From the NCBI RefSeq assembly GCF_000183545.2, contig NZ_JH976536.1, forward strand, positions 1 through 64,000: 64,000 nucleotides of DNA. Direction: 5' to 3'. The translations under genes and the position numbers were made by a program. This stretch comes from Thermaerobacter subterraneus DSM 13965. Lineage in GTDB: Bacteria; Bacillota; Sulfobacillia; Thermaerobacterales; Thermaerobacteraceae. Within the stretch, counting starts at the first letter, position 1. Each line of letters begins with the position of its first letter. This document shows, in pieces, positions 47,611-55,923 of this stretch. The notes under the pieces were generated by a model that saw only the letters and a program-made list of their open reading frames with translations, made no database searches and was not told where the DNA came from.

Positions 47611-47640
47611 TTTACTTCCCAGGTTGGCGTATGGTAGCAT
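47611..47640 (+). promoter_or_regulatory. Candidate promoter of Tad locus B
   Basis: TTTACT (47611-47616) and TAGCAT (47635-47640) are 18 bases apart, with a TG extended -10. The -10 lies inside the 47624-47657 dyad. Confidence 0.55.
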
Positions 47641-47657
47641 GGGCCCAGATACGCCAA
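47624..47657. promoter_or_regulatory. Perfect 9-bp inverted repeat in the divergent SLH/cpaB region
   Basis: TTGGCGTAT (47624-47632) and ATACGCCAA (47649-47657) are exact inverted complements with a 16-base spacer that contains the candidate -10 of locus B. Spacing of about 25 bases centre to centre suits a dimeric regulator on one face of the DNA. It could control both locus B and the SLH gene. Confidence 0.6.
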
Positions 47658-47679
47658 TTAGTGGAAGGGGGGTGAGGGC

Positions 47680-48588
47680 GTGCCGCGAATGTCGTGGCGG
47701 GCTGCAGCCAGCCTTGGGGTGGCCCTTCTGGCCGGAACCACCGCCTACCTGATCTACCTGGACGCCACCGCATCCTTGCCCGTGGTGGTGGCTACCCGCC
47801 CGCTCCGGGCACCCCTCAACGTGGAGGCGGACATGGTGTCCGTGGTGCCGTTGCCTGCCGCGGCGGTTCATCCCCGGGCCGTGGGGGATCCATCCCGCGT
47901 CATCGGCCACGTCCTGCGCCGGGACGTGGAGGCCGGCGAGCCGCTGCTGGAGGCCGACGTGGTGGCGGGCGAAGGGGCAGGTCTTTCCGCCTTTCTCGAA
48001 GAGCACCAGCAGGCCTTCTTCATCCCCACCCGGCTCGAACAGGGATTAGGCGGCGCCGTCGAACCCGGCGACCGGGTGGACGTGATCTTTGTCGGCGGGG
48101 AAGGTCCTGGCGCGGTGGCGCGCACGCTGCTGGAAAACCTCCCGGTGCTACAGGTGCGGGATGAGGAAGGCCGGCGTTATGAGGACGGCCGTCCCCTGGG
48201 CGTGCTGGTGGGTGTCACCCCGGCCGAGGCAGAACGGCTTGCGTACGCCCTGACCTACGGGCGGGTCTATCTTGCCCTGGCTCCTGCCGGCGGCGCGGCA
48301 GGGGGCGGATCGGGCGTCACCTGGGACAACCTGTTCCTCTTCCCCGATGACCTCAAAAGTACAGGGTCCGCTGCGACACCGGCCACCGGGCCGGCGGCGG
48401 GCTCCCCGCCGGCTCCTCCCGCCCGTCCGGTTCCGCCACCCCAGGGTGCCGTTCCCCCGCCGGGTGCCGGGCCTGCCGAAACCCCGCCGTTGGAGCCCGG
48501 CGAGGGCTCCGCCGAGGCCAGCGGCCCGGAACCTGCGATCCCCCTGGTGGACCCCCAGTGGATGGAGGAAGGAGCGGATGGGCCATGA
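47680..48588 (+). CDS. CpaB-like SAF-domain protein (locus B)
   Basis: The 302-residue protein has an N-terminal membrane helix (about 6-26) and a SAF domain starting LPVVVATRPLRAPLNVEADMVSVVPLP, then VLRRDVEAGEPLLEADVV. The RcpC-like part has GGAVEPGDRVDVIFVGG. From about residue 215 it is a Pro/Ala/Gly-rich disordered tail, absent in the locus A paralogue. The GTG is preceded by GAAGGGGGGTGAGGG. Its stop overlaps the next start as ATGA, so it is coupled to the CpaE-like gene. Extracytoplasmic pilus role inferred from the family. Confidence 0.85.
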   Translation: MPRMSWRAAASLGVALLAGTTAYLIYLDATASLPVVVATRPLRAPLNVEADMVSVVPLPAAAVHPRAVGDPSRVIGHVLRRDVEAGEPLLEADVVAGEGAGLSAFLEEHQQAFFIPTRLEQGLGGAVEPGDRVDVIFVGGEGPGAVARTLLENLPVLQVRDEEGRRYEDGRPLGVLVGVTPAEAERLAYALTYGRVYLALAPAGGAAGGGSGVTWDNLFLFPDDLKSTGSAATPATGPAAGSPPAPPARPVPPPQGAVPPPGAGPAETPPLEPGEGSAEASGPEPAIPLVDPQWMEEGADGP

Positions 48589-50246
48589 CGGGGAACAACG
48601 GCACCGTTTTCTGGTACGGCATCGGCCTCCGGCCCGGCCAAATCGAGCGGCTGGCCCGCCACCCGGGCTGGGAACCTGCTGGCTTGGCCCGAGCTGCCGA
48701 CACGGTGGCCGCCCCGCGGGAGCCGGTGGATGTATGGCTGCTGCAGGCGCCGGACCTGGCGGAAGCGTTGCGCTGCGGCCGGCTGGTCCGCAGCCGCCAC
48801 CGGGAAGGTTCCCTGTGGCTCCTGCCCCCGCCTGAGGCCCCGGCCGACGTCTGGCAGGCGGCAGCCGCCGCCCTGCTGGGCAGCGAGCCGTCGGTCCGGG
48901 TCGTCACCTCGCTGGACCAGGCGCTGGCCGAACCCAGCCTGCTCGCCGCCATGGCACCGGGCATCACCGGCCGGGGAGCGGTACACCACCCCCAGGCGGC
49001 GGGCCGTGACGGGCACCCCTCGGGTCCAGCGCCTTGCGGTCCCGAGGCCAACTACAGGGTGCCCGCCGAGACAAGCCGCCCGGAGATCGGGACAACCCGT
49101 TTGGACGGCCTGCCGGAGGGACGCACCGGAGAGGCGGCCACGCCCGGGAACCGCCGTTGGGTCGCAGGGCCGGCATCCGGACAGCGTCTCCCGGTGCCGG
49201 ATTCCGGTCTGGCCGAACGGCCTGCCCGTCCGCCGGAGCCATCGGCATCCCCCCGGAACCTGCCACCGGCCGAGGGCCCTGGGCAGGCGGACCATGCCGC
49301 CAGGGGCGCTGCCGGCAGCGAATCGCCGGCAGCCCGCCGGCCGCCCGCAGCCCCCGCGTCCCCGGACCCGGGCGCCGTGCCTCCCGCCGCCGGCCTTAGC
49401 GGAACCGCTTCCGGGGTGCTGGTCGCGGTGGCCGGTGCCAAGGGTGGCGCCGGCCGGACGTGGCTCGCCTGCGAGCTGGCGGTGGCCGCCGCCGCCCGTG
49501 GGCTGCGGGCGGCCCTGATCGACGCCCACTGGGCGGCGGCCGATGCGGCGGTGGTACTGGACCTGCCGGCCGGCCCAACCGTGCTCGACCTGCAGCCCTT
49601 GCTGGACGGCCCGGAAGAGGCGTGGCTGGACCAGTGGCTGGTTCATCCTCGATCCGGCCTGCGGGTCCTGGCCGGACCTCCCCGGCCGGACCTGGCGGGG
49701 CTGGTGGAACCCCAGACCCTTGGGCGGGTGATCCGGCGGGCGCTGGGATGCTTCGACCTGGTGGTGGTCGACACGCCGGCCGCTCCAGCCTGGCTGGAGG
49801 ACGCGGGCCTTCACGGCTGCCCGGCTTCGGGGATCCTGGTCACCACACCGGAGGCGGCGGCCCTGCGCCGGACCCGCCTCTGGCTGGAGGAAGCGGCCCT
49901 GGCCGGAAAGGCCGATTGGAGCTGGTGCGTGGTGGTCAACCGCTGGTCCGGTTCCCATGGATCCCGCCAGGCCACCGAAGGCTACCTGGGCGTACCCGTC
50001 ACGGCCTGGATTCCGGACGACCCGGGAGGGGTTCAGCAGGCGGCGGCCGCAGGCCTGCCCCTCGTGCTGGCGGAGCCCGGCCACCCCGCGGCCCGGGCCG
50101 TGGGCACGCTCCTGGCCCAGCTGCTCGGGCAACCCCTTCCCGGACCCCGCCCCGGGAGGCTGGCCCGGCTGTGGCGGCGCTGGCGGGCAGGGGGCCGGCA
50201 GGCCGGGGCTGTCACCGGGGAGGGGGTGACGGCCCATGTCGGCTGA
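48585..50246 (+). CDS. CpaE/TadZ-like ATPase with altered Walker A (locus B)
   Basis: The 553-residue protein has a degenerate N-terminal domain (1-130) in the receiver position without a recognisable phospho-Asp motif. A 140-residue disordered linker follows, then a MinD/ParA-type ATPase domain (about 278-530). Its deviant Walker A reads KGGAGRT at 286-292: the signature lysine 286 is kept, but the P-loop lysine is Arg291. VVVDTPAAPAW supplies the Walker B Asp. Loss of the P-loop lysine usually weakens or abolishes ATP hydrolysis, so it may act as a static landmark. ATGA overlap with the upstream gene, and it overlaps the next by 11 bases. Confidence 0.8.
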   Translation: MTGNNGTVFWYGIGLRPGQIERLARHPGWEPAGLARAADTVAAPREPVDVWLLQAPDLAEALRCGRLVRSRHREGSLWLLPPPEAPADVWQAAAAALLGSEPSVRVVTSLDQALAEPSLLAAMAPGITGRGAVHHPQAAGRDGHPSGPAPCGPEANYRVPAETSRPEIGTTRLDGLPEGRTGEAATPGNRRWVAGPASGQRLPVPDSGLAERPARPPEPSASPRNLPPAEGPGQADHAARGAAGSESPAARRPPAAPASPDPGAVPPAAGLSGTASGVLVAVAGAKGGAGRTWLACELAVAAAARGLRAALIDAHWAAADAAVVLDLPAGPTVLDLQPLLDGPEEAWLDQWLVHPRSGLRVLAGPPRPDLAGLVEPQTLGRVIRRALGCFDLVVVDTPAAPAWLEDAGLHGCPASGILVTTPEAAALRRTRLWLEEAALAGKADWSWCVVVNRWSGSHGSRQATEGYLGVPVTAWIPDDPGGVQQAAAAGLPLVLAEPGHPAARAVGTLLAQLLGQPLPGPRPGRLARLWRRWRAGGRQAGAVTGEGVTAHVG

Positions 50247-51495
50247 GCCGCAGTCGATCACCACCTGGGACGAAAGGCGGTTTCTCCAGCTGGTCGAAGC
50301 CGTGCGGGAGCGCCTGCTGCGGGAGCGCCCCCAGTTGCTGCGCGAACCGCCTGGGCCCGACCTGCGGCGGCGGCTTGAGGCGTTCATCACCCAGGTCCTG
50401 GCCCGACCCGGGGGCCTACCCGCATCCCTGGTGACGCCTGGCCTGGTGCGGGCAGTCGCGGCCGAAATGGTGGGGCTGGGGCCCATCGACCGGCTGCTGG
50501 ATGACGACGCCGTCACGGAGATCATGGTCAACGGCCCGCATCGCATCTTCGTGGAGCGGGAGGGACGGATCGAACCTTTCGCCGGCCGCTTCCGTAACGC
50601 CGACCACCTGGTGGAGACCATCAACCGCATCGTGGCTCCCCTGGGGCGCCGGGTCGACCCCGCCCATCCTTTTGTTGACGCCCGCCTGCCATCGGGCGAC
50701 CGCGTTCACGCCATCGTGCCGCCCCTGGCGGTCGACGGTCCGGTTCTCACCATTCGCCGTTTCCGGCGGGAGCGCCCCGCCCTTGAGGAACTGGTCCGGA
50801 TAGGAACGCTGCCGGACGCAGCGGCGCGATACCTGGCCGGCGCCGTGCGCAGCCGCCGCAACGTCCTGATCGCGGGAGCCACCAGCTCCGGCAAGACCAC
50901 CACCCTCATCGCCCTGCTCCGGGCTGCGACCCACCCGCTGGAACGCATCATCGTACTGGAGGAAGCGGCCGAAATCGACCTGGGCCCGGACCGACATGTG
51001 GTGCGCCTGGAGGCGCGGCCCCCGGGCCTGGATGGACACGGTGCCGTGCCCTTGCGCACCCTGCTGCGCAACGCGCTGCGCATGCGGCCGGACCGGCTGG
51101 TGGTGGGGGAGGTCCGCGGCGAGGAGGCCGCCGATCTCATGCAGGCCCTCAACACGGGTCATCTGGGTTCGGTTTCGACCATCCACGCCAACAGCAGCCT
51201 GGACGCCCTGCGCCGCCTTGAACAACTGGTGCTCATGGCGGGGGAGAACTGGCCGCCGGAACTGGTGCGGGAGCAAGTTTACCGGGCGATCCACCTGGTG
51301 GTCCATCAGGTGCGGCTGTCTTCGGGCCGGCGCGTGGTGGCCGAGATCGTCAGGGTTCGTCCTGAAGGAAGCGTCGAGCCCGTGCTGCCGGCCGCGCTCC
51401 CAGCCCGAGCCCGGGCGGTTCTGCCGCAATCAGGGGGTGTATCTGCCGAGGTTCGGCAGGGAGGAGGGACATCGGGTGAGTCCCGTTCCGGTTAG
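50236..51495 (+). CDS. cpaF: CpaF/TadA secretion ATPase (locus B)
   Basis: The 419-residue motor ATPase is clearly paralogous to, but diverged from, that of locus A. LGPIDRLLDDDAVTEIMVN is the CpaF signature. Walker A is GATSSGKT (214-221, Lys220), the Asp box is IIVLEEAAEIDL, and Walker B is in RPDRLVVGEVRGEEAADLM. TGHLGSVSTIHAN is the His box. All catalytic positions are present, so locus B is probably active. The C-terminal 40 residues are Gly/Ser-rich. It overlaps the preceding and the following gene, typical of a tightly coupled operon. Confidence 0.95.
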   Translation: MSAEPQSITTWDERRFLQLVEAVRERLLRERPQLLREPPGPDLRRRLEAFITQVLARPGGLPASLVTPGLVRAVAAEMVGLGPIDRLLDDDAVTEIMVNGPHRIFVEREGRIEPFAGRFRNADHLVETINRIVAPLGRRVDPAHPFVDARLPSGDRVHAIVPPLAVDGPVLTIRRFRRERPALEELVRIGTLPDAAARYLAGAVRSRRNVLIAGATSSGKTTTLIALLRAATHPLERIIVLEEAAEIDLGPDRHVVRLEARPPGLDGHGAVPLRTLLRNALRMRPDRLVVGEVRGEEAADLMQALNTGHLGSVSTIHANSSLDALRRLEQLVLMAGENWPPELVREQVYRAIHLVVHQVRLSSGRRVVAEIVRVRPEGSVEPVLPAALPARARAVLPQSGGVSAEVRQGGGTSGESRSG

Positions 51496-52258
51496 CATGG
51501 GCGCCCTGGCCTGTGCCCTGTCGGTGGGGCTTGCAGCCTGGCTTGCCGCCGGGGCATGGCCCGAACTGCAGGCGGCGGTCCGGCAACGGGGGAGCGGTGC
51601 CTTCCAGGCCTGGCGGGGCAGGCTGCACCGGCCCTGGCGGATCGTCCCCGGCCGGTTCACCATCCTGAACCCGGCGCGGGGCCGCCCGTCGGGGCGCGGA
51701 ACCGAGCGGGCCGCCGAAGCGCTGGAGGGATTGCTGGTGACGGTCATCGCCCACCTGCAGGCCGGCCGCCCTCTACGCCAGGCGTGGATTGAGGCGGCCC
51801 GGGAGGTGGCGGCACCCGTGCTGGAACCGGCCAAGGGCGAATTCCTGGCGGCCCTGGGAGCAGGCCTGCCCCTGGAAGAGGCGCTGGGTCTATGGCACGG
51901 CCAGACCGGCCTGCGGGCCCTGCGCCGGTGCCAGGCCGTTGCCTCGGCGCACCGCCGTACCGGTGGCGACGTGACCGGTCCGACCCTGGCGGTCATCCAA
52001 AGCCTGCGCGAGCAGCGCCTGGCCTGGGCTGAGGTAGCGGCGCGGACGGCGGAAGCTCGCCTGTCCGCCCGCCTGCTGGCCCTGCTGCCGGTGGCGGTGG
52101 CGGCGTACGCGCTGGCCATGGACCCGGCCTTCCTGGGCCCGCTGTGGGAAGATCCGCTGGGCCGTGGGGGCCTGCTGTATGCCGTCGTGTCATGGCTGGC
52201 CGGTCTCTACCTGCTGCGCCGGCTCAGCGCTGCCCTGAACGGCGCGGGGGAGGAATGA
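51476..52258 (+). CDS. TadB-like platform protein, short (locus B)
   Basis: The 260-residue protein has an N-terminal membrane helix (about 9-25), a T2SSF-like core (EALEGLLVTVIAHLQAGRPLRQAWIEAAREV and TGGDVTGPTLAVIQSLREQRLAW) and two C-terminal membrane segments. It is about 100 residues shorter than the locus A TadB because the region after the first helix is reduced. GGAGG nine bases before the GTG supports the start, inside the end of cpaF by 20 bases. It should pair with the next gene's product under the CpaF motor. Confidence 0.87.
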   Translation: MSPVPVSMGALACALSVGLAAWLAAGAWPELQAAVRQRGSGAFQAWRGRLHRPWRIVPGRFTILNPARGRPSGRGTERAAEALEGLLVTVIAHLQAGRPLRQAWIEAAREVAAPVLEPAKGEFLAALGAGLPLEEALGLWHGQTGLRALRRCQAVASAHRRTGGDVTGPTLAVIQSLREQRLAWAEVAARTAEARLSARLLALLPVAVAAYALAMDPAFLGPLWEDPLGRGGLLYAVVSWLAGLYLLRRLSAALNGAGEE

Positions 52259-52262
52259 TCCC

Positions 52263-53165
52263 GTGACCGGTTATCTTCTGGCGATCTTGGCCGCCCTGGC
52301 AGGCGGAACGTCCTCCTGGTGGCTCTCAGGGTGGGGAGCGGACGCCCGGCAGCGGTGGCGCCGCGTCTTGAGGATGGGGCCCGGGAGGTGGCTGCCAGGC
52401 CCGGCCGCCCGGCCCAAGGTGGCGCTGTGGGCAGAGCGTTGGCCTTGGCCGTCGCGCCCGCCGGCCGGCGCGGACCTGGTGCTGTTGCTGCGTCGCGCCG
52501 GGTGGCACCGCTGGGCCGGGGACGACCCGCTGGCCTGGGCCTGCCGCGCCCTGGGGGCGGCCGCCTGGTCGGGTGCCCTGGCGGGAGGGCTGGTGGCCCT
52601 CGGTGTCCTGGCGAGCGGCGGGTTCGGCCCGGCGGCCTGGCTCTTGCCGGCCGCGGGTTATCTGGCCGGCCGCCGGTGCCTGCTCGTCCTGCTGGCTGCG
52701 GCCGGCCGGAGACGAGCTACCCGGGTTCGGGTGGGTTTGCCCGGGTGGCTAGAGGACATCGCTCTGGCCGCCCGCGGCGGCCTCAGCCTGCGCCAGTCCA
52801 TCGAGGTGGCCAACGACGTGGGGGAGGGGCCGCTGGTCGACGACGCCCGGGATGCCTTCGCCCGCATTCGCGCCGGACAGCCCCTGCGCCAGCCCCTGCT
52901 GGAACTGGCCCAGCTCTACCCCCATCCCGAGGTCACCGTAGCCCTGCGCACCCTGGTGGAGGCCGAGGTCCGTGGCCTTCCCTTGCCCCAGACCTTGGAC
53001 GAACACGTGCGCCTGATGCGGGCCCTCCTGGCCCGGCGCTGGCAGCGCCAGGCCGACAGCCTTCCGTTCTGGCTCACGGTGATCACCATGGGGCTGCTGT
53101 TGCCCCCGGTCCTGGTTGTGGTCCTGCTGCCCAACGTGATCCAGTTCCTGCGGCTCTACCACTAG
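52263..53165 (+). CDS. TadC-like platform protein (locus B)
   Basis: The 300-residue protein has hydrophobic segments near 3-22, 92-150 and 275-297 and a T2SSF core (VGLPGWLEDIALAARGGLSLRQSIEVANDV, then RTLVEAEVRGLPLPQTLDEHVRLMRALLARRWQRQADSL). This order and the C-terminal hydrophobic hairpin fit TadC. GGGGGAGGAA upstream supports the GTG, four bases after the previous stop. The 267-base gap that follows (53166-53432) shows only a short dyad (GTGACC/GGTCAC, 53250-53264) and small hairpins before the second pilin gene. Confidence 0.88.
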   Translation: MTGYLLAILAALAGGTSSWWLSGWGADARQRWRRVLRMGPGRWLPGPAARPKVALWAERWPWPSRPPAGADLVLLLRRAGWHRWAGDDPLAWACRALGAAAWSGALAGGLVALGVLASGGFGPAAWLLPAAGYLAGRRCLLVLLAAAGRRRATRVRVGLPGWLEDIALAARGGLSLRQSIEVANDVGEGPLVDDARDAFARIRAGQPLRQPLLELAQLYPHPEVTVALRTLVEAEVRGLPLPQTLDEHVRLMRALLARRWQRQADSLPFWLTVITMGLLLPPVLVVVLLPNVIQFLRLYH

Positions 53166-53432
53166 CGTGAACCGTAGAGGCTGGTCACCTGGTCCTGAGG
53201 AGCGCGGCTGGACAAGCCAGGCCCCTGCCGGAGGGGGCAGCTCTTGGGTGTGACCACCGGTCACGACCATCGCCCGGCTGGGGACCGAAGGGTTCTTCAG
53301 GGCGGGAAAGGGGGTGATGCGGGCCCAGCCCTCAACCGAACCCCGGCCGCGGCCGGGTGGCCCCCGCGGCCGGGTGGTGGGCGGCCTAGACGGTGGCCAC
53401 CGATCACCCTTGCACGGAGGAGGTAGGAACCG

Positions 53433-53660
53433 GTGGCATGGATGGCGATGCGAACGTTGCCGGCCTGGTTGGGCCGGATCCGGTGGCGGCGCAAGCCTGG
53501 GACCCGCGGGGGCGGCCAGGAGGGTGCCGCCTCGGCCGAGTACGCCCTTCTGCTGGCCCTGGTGGTCATCGTGCTCATCACGGCCCTCACGGACCTGGGA
53601 AGTGCAATTCAGGCCCGCCTGGAGGGGATTACCGATGCCCTGACCGGCGCAGGCGGCTGA
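53433..53660 (+). CDS. flp: Flp-type pilin of Tad locus B
   Basis: This 75-residue prepilin has a basic leader ending in EG and then AASAEYALLLALVVIVLITALTDLGSAI. Cleavage after the Gly leaves Glu at +5 and Tyr at +6, as in all Flp pilins. It differs strongly from the locus A pilin outside the hydrophobic helix, so the two pili would have different surfaces. GGAGGAGGT eight bases before the GTG is a very strong ribosome-binding site. Unlike locus A, the pilin gene comes after the machine genes. Confidence 0.9.
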   Translation: MAWMAMRTLPAWLGRIRWRRKPGTRGGGQEGAASAEYALLLALVVIVLITALTDLGSAIQARLEGITDALTGAGG

Positions 53661-53677
53661 CAACCCGACCGGGCCGG

Positions 53678-54109
53678 GTGGTCCACGATCGCGGCATCGT
53701 GCGGCGCCGGGCGGAACGGGGGGCCGCCGCTGCAGAGTTTGCCCTGGTGGCCGGCCTGCTGGCGCTGCTGGTGTTCGGCCTCTTCGACCTGACGGTCCTT
53801 CTCAACCGGCAAATCGTGCTGGTTCAGGCGGCGCGGGAAGGTGTCCGCCGCGCCATGGTGGAGGGTGGCGACACGCCGGAAGTGCGCGAGGTCATTGCCC
53901 GGCAACTGCGGGCGGGTGGAATCGACCCCGCCGCCGTGGCGGTGGCCATCGAACCGCGGCGCCCGGCTTATGGTAGCCCCTTGACGGTCCGGCTGCAGCT
54001 GACGGTTCGTCCGGTCACGCCCGTCCTGCGCCGGTTCCTGCAGAGTGGTGTACCCCTGCAGGTCGAGATGAACGGGCGCAACGAGCGCATCCGGCCGCCG
54101 GGGACATGA
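53678..54109 (+). CDS. TadE-family pseudopilin (locus B)
   Basis: The 143-residue TadE-like protein has ERGAAAAEFALVAGLLALLVFGLFDLTVLLNRQ around its single helix, with Glu at +5 and Phe at +6 after the likely cleavage site, and QAAREGVRRAMVEGGDT as the TadE follow-on. Start choice is uncertain: GTG 53678 gives a short basic leader, GTG 53699 an even shorter one, and neither has a good ribosome-binding site, suggesting coupling to the pilin 17 bases upstream. Confidence 0.85.
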   Translation: MVHDRGIVRRRAERGAAAAEFALVAGLLALLVFGLFDLTVLLNRQIVLVQAAREGVRRAMVEGGDTPEVREVIARQLRAGGIDPAAVAVAIEPRRPAYGSPLTVRLQLTVRPVTPVLRRFLQSGVPLQVEMNGRNERIRPPGT

Positions 54110-54225
54110 ACCCCCGGGTCGCCCACCCGGCCCGAGGGGGCCCGGGCGGGACAGGCCCGGGGCGGCCGTCAGACCTCAGGGGAGGACCGCGGCGGCAGAA
54201 GAGGAGCGCCCCCAGCCGGTACGAC

Positions 54226-54256
54226 GTCCCGGCCGGTTCTTTGAACCGGCCGGGAC
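54226..54256 (+). terminator. Perfect 14-bp hairpin between tadE and tadG-like genes of locus B
   Basis: Arms 54226-54239 and 54243-54256 pair exactly around a TTT loop, in a 335-base gap (54110-54444) that otherwise shows no gene. No U-run follows, so partial termination or mRNA processing is the likely effect. Confidence 0.5.
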
Positions 54257-54444
54257 CCACCGGCGGGCCGGAGACGTCTTGGGGCGACGGGTGCCAGATA
54301 GAGCGGCGCCTCGTGCCGGCTGCAGGCCCGTGCCGACGGCGGCCCGGCGACGAGGGCTGCGGGACGTGCCCCTTCGCCGCTGCCGGCCGGCCGCGAAGCG
54401 AGGGCTGAGGAGACCGGAAGAGGCCTCCCACGGGGGGATCGGCC

Positions 54445-54957
54445 ATGGAACCACCTGGAGGGCGGTGCCGGACCACCGCCGGGCGGGACCCGCAGGGTGG
54501 GGCGGTGGGCGCGGCCTTCCTGCTCCTATTGCCGGTGATTCTGGCTGCCCTTGGTCTGGTGTTGGACGGGAGCCGGCTGGTACTGACCCGGGCCCACGCC
54601 CAGGCGGTGGCCGACTTCGCCAGCCTGGCCGGGGTGCAGGAGGTCGACGAAGAGGCCCTGGCCCGCGGCGAGCCGGCCTTGCGGGCGGGGGCAGCGGCGG
54701 CCACCGCGCGCCTTTGGGCGGAAAGCGGGTTGCGGCGGGCATTTGGAGAGGAAGTGGCTCGGCGGGCGGTGATCGAGGTGGTGGTTATCAACGGCTCGCC
54801 CTCCCAACCCCGCCGGCATCCCTGGTCGGGACGCAGGGTGGAGGAACCCACCGTGGGCGTGCGGCTGGTCGTTCCGGTGGCACTGGCCTGGCGTCCAGCG
54901 GCCGGTGCCGTGCGCCTCACGGTGGCGGCAGACGCCAGCGTGGCCCGGGCGCCTTGA
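54445..54957 (+). CDS. Short TadG-like protein (locus B)
   Basis: The 170-residue protein starts with a TadE/G-like helix (QGGAVGAAFLLLLPVILAALGLVLDGSRLVLTRAHAQ) and ADFASLAGVQEV, the counterpart of the ADAAALAGA stretch in locus A. The rest (about 110 residues) is a small soluble domain of unknown role. It lacks the large C-terminal part of the locus A protein. GGGGGGAT stands about eight bases before the ATG. It is the last gene of locus B. Confidence 0.8.
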   Translation: MEPPGGRCRTTAGRDPQGGAVGAAFLLLLPVILAALGLVLDGSRLVLTRAHAQAVADFASLAGVQEVDEEALARGEPALRAGAAAATARLWAESGLRRAFGEEVARRAVIEVVVINGSPSQPRRHPWSGRRVEEPTVGVRLVVPVALAWRPAAGAVRLTVAADASVARAP

Positions 54958-55741
54958 TCGTGAGGGCGGCGGCACGAGGTCTTTCAGTCCAGGCGGGAGG
55001 GCAGAGCCGGGCCGGGTGGGGCCGGGTAGAGCGGGGCGAAAGGCAGCGGCATCCACGGGGCGGCACTTCCCACCCCGCCGCCGGTGCGCTGCCGGTTCGC
55101 AGCGCCATCTTCCTTGGCCCCTGTGGCCAGGGCGGGCCCGTTCAATACCTTGCCATGACTGCCACGGCATGGTGACGATGGACTTGAATCGACCTCGACC
55201 GTCTAAGGCACAAATGGGAGGAACGAAACAGCCGAAACCGTCGAGACAGTAGCATTGGATTTCGGGTGATACGGGATCGGTTTGAGGGTCCTGCGCGACG
55301 GCATGTCGTACGATGGGACATATGAACCCAGGGGGCCATTGTAGGGGAAACATTTGCAGTATACACGGGAACGCCAGGACGACGGCCTCCCGACCCCTCG
55401 AGAAGCGCGGCCGGAAACCGTCACCACCGCGGGGACACGGTGGTAGCCTTACCCAAAGGCCCGCATCATGGGAGTCCGGTGACCCGATGCACATGGCAGC
55501 CACAAAACGTGCCCTGATCCCGCCATCAAATCCCATTTGACCGCCGCGCCCATTTCCTGACCAGCAAGACACCGCCCTTTCAGCCTGCGGGCGGGACGGC
55601 CCAGCGAAGGGCTCGTCCAGCCGTGTTCTGCCTTGCTGCGGCGGTCGTGCGGCAACCGGATGGGCAGGATTTGCACAGGACATGTATCCCGGCGTCGTGG
55701 GACATCGACGAAAACCCGCTTTCCGGCCGTGTTGTGCCCCA

Positions 55742-55768
55742 GGTTCCGAAGATCGGATCCTTGGAACC
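55742..55768. repeat. Imperfect 13-bp inverted repeat
   Basis: GGTTCCGAAGATC (55742-55754) and GATCCTTGGAACC (55756-55768) are inverted complements at 11 of 13 positions around one central G. It could be an operator or an end of a decayed element; no partner copy is seen. Confidence 0.45.
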
Positions 55769-55855
55769 AACGTAGGGGGACAATCCGGGAGTGAAGTGAG
55801 CCCGCCAAGTTCCCAGACTTCGTCATGGCCTTTTGCATGGGTGATGCCATACCCC

Positions 55856-55882
55856 TTGTTAACCTTGAACGTCACGTATAAT
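55856..55882 (+). promoter_or_regulatory. Promoter of the orphan gene at 55924
   Basis: A perfect TATAAT (55877-55882) has TTGTTA (55856-55861) at -35, with a short 15-base spacer, in an A+T-rich spot about 40 bases before the GTG start. Confidence 0.52.
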
Positions 55883-55923
55883 ATACGCAGCGGGTCCAAT
55901 ATCCTTCGGGAGCGTGATGGTAC

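Larger units (their letters stand above)
54958..55923. other. Lower-GC stretch without convincing genes
   Basis: About 960 bases after locus B have visibly lower GC (near 50-55% in 55200-55450 and 55800-55900 by eye, against about 73% around) and no frame on either strand with protein-like composition, a good start or a recognisable motif. Open frames here are short or shadows. It contains an imperfect inverted repeat (55742-55768) and ends in a promoter. A decayed insertion or an unrecognised RNA are both possible. Confidence 0.6.

Noticed and set aside
53250-53264. GTGACC/GGTCAC dyad before the second pilin gene
   Set aside because: Only 6-bp arms with a 3-base spacer and no promoter next to it; too weak to list as an operator.
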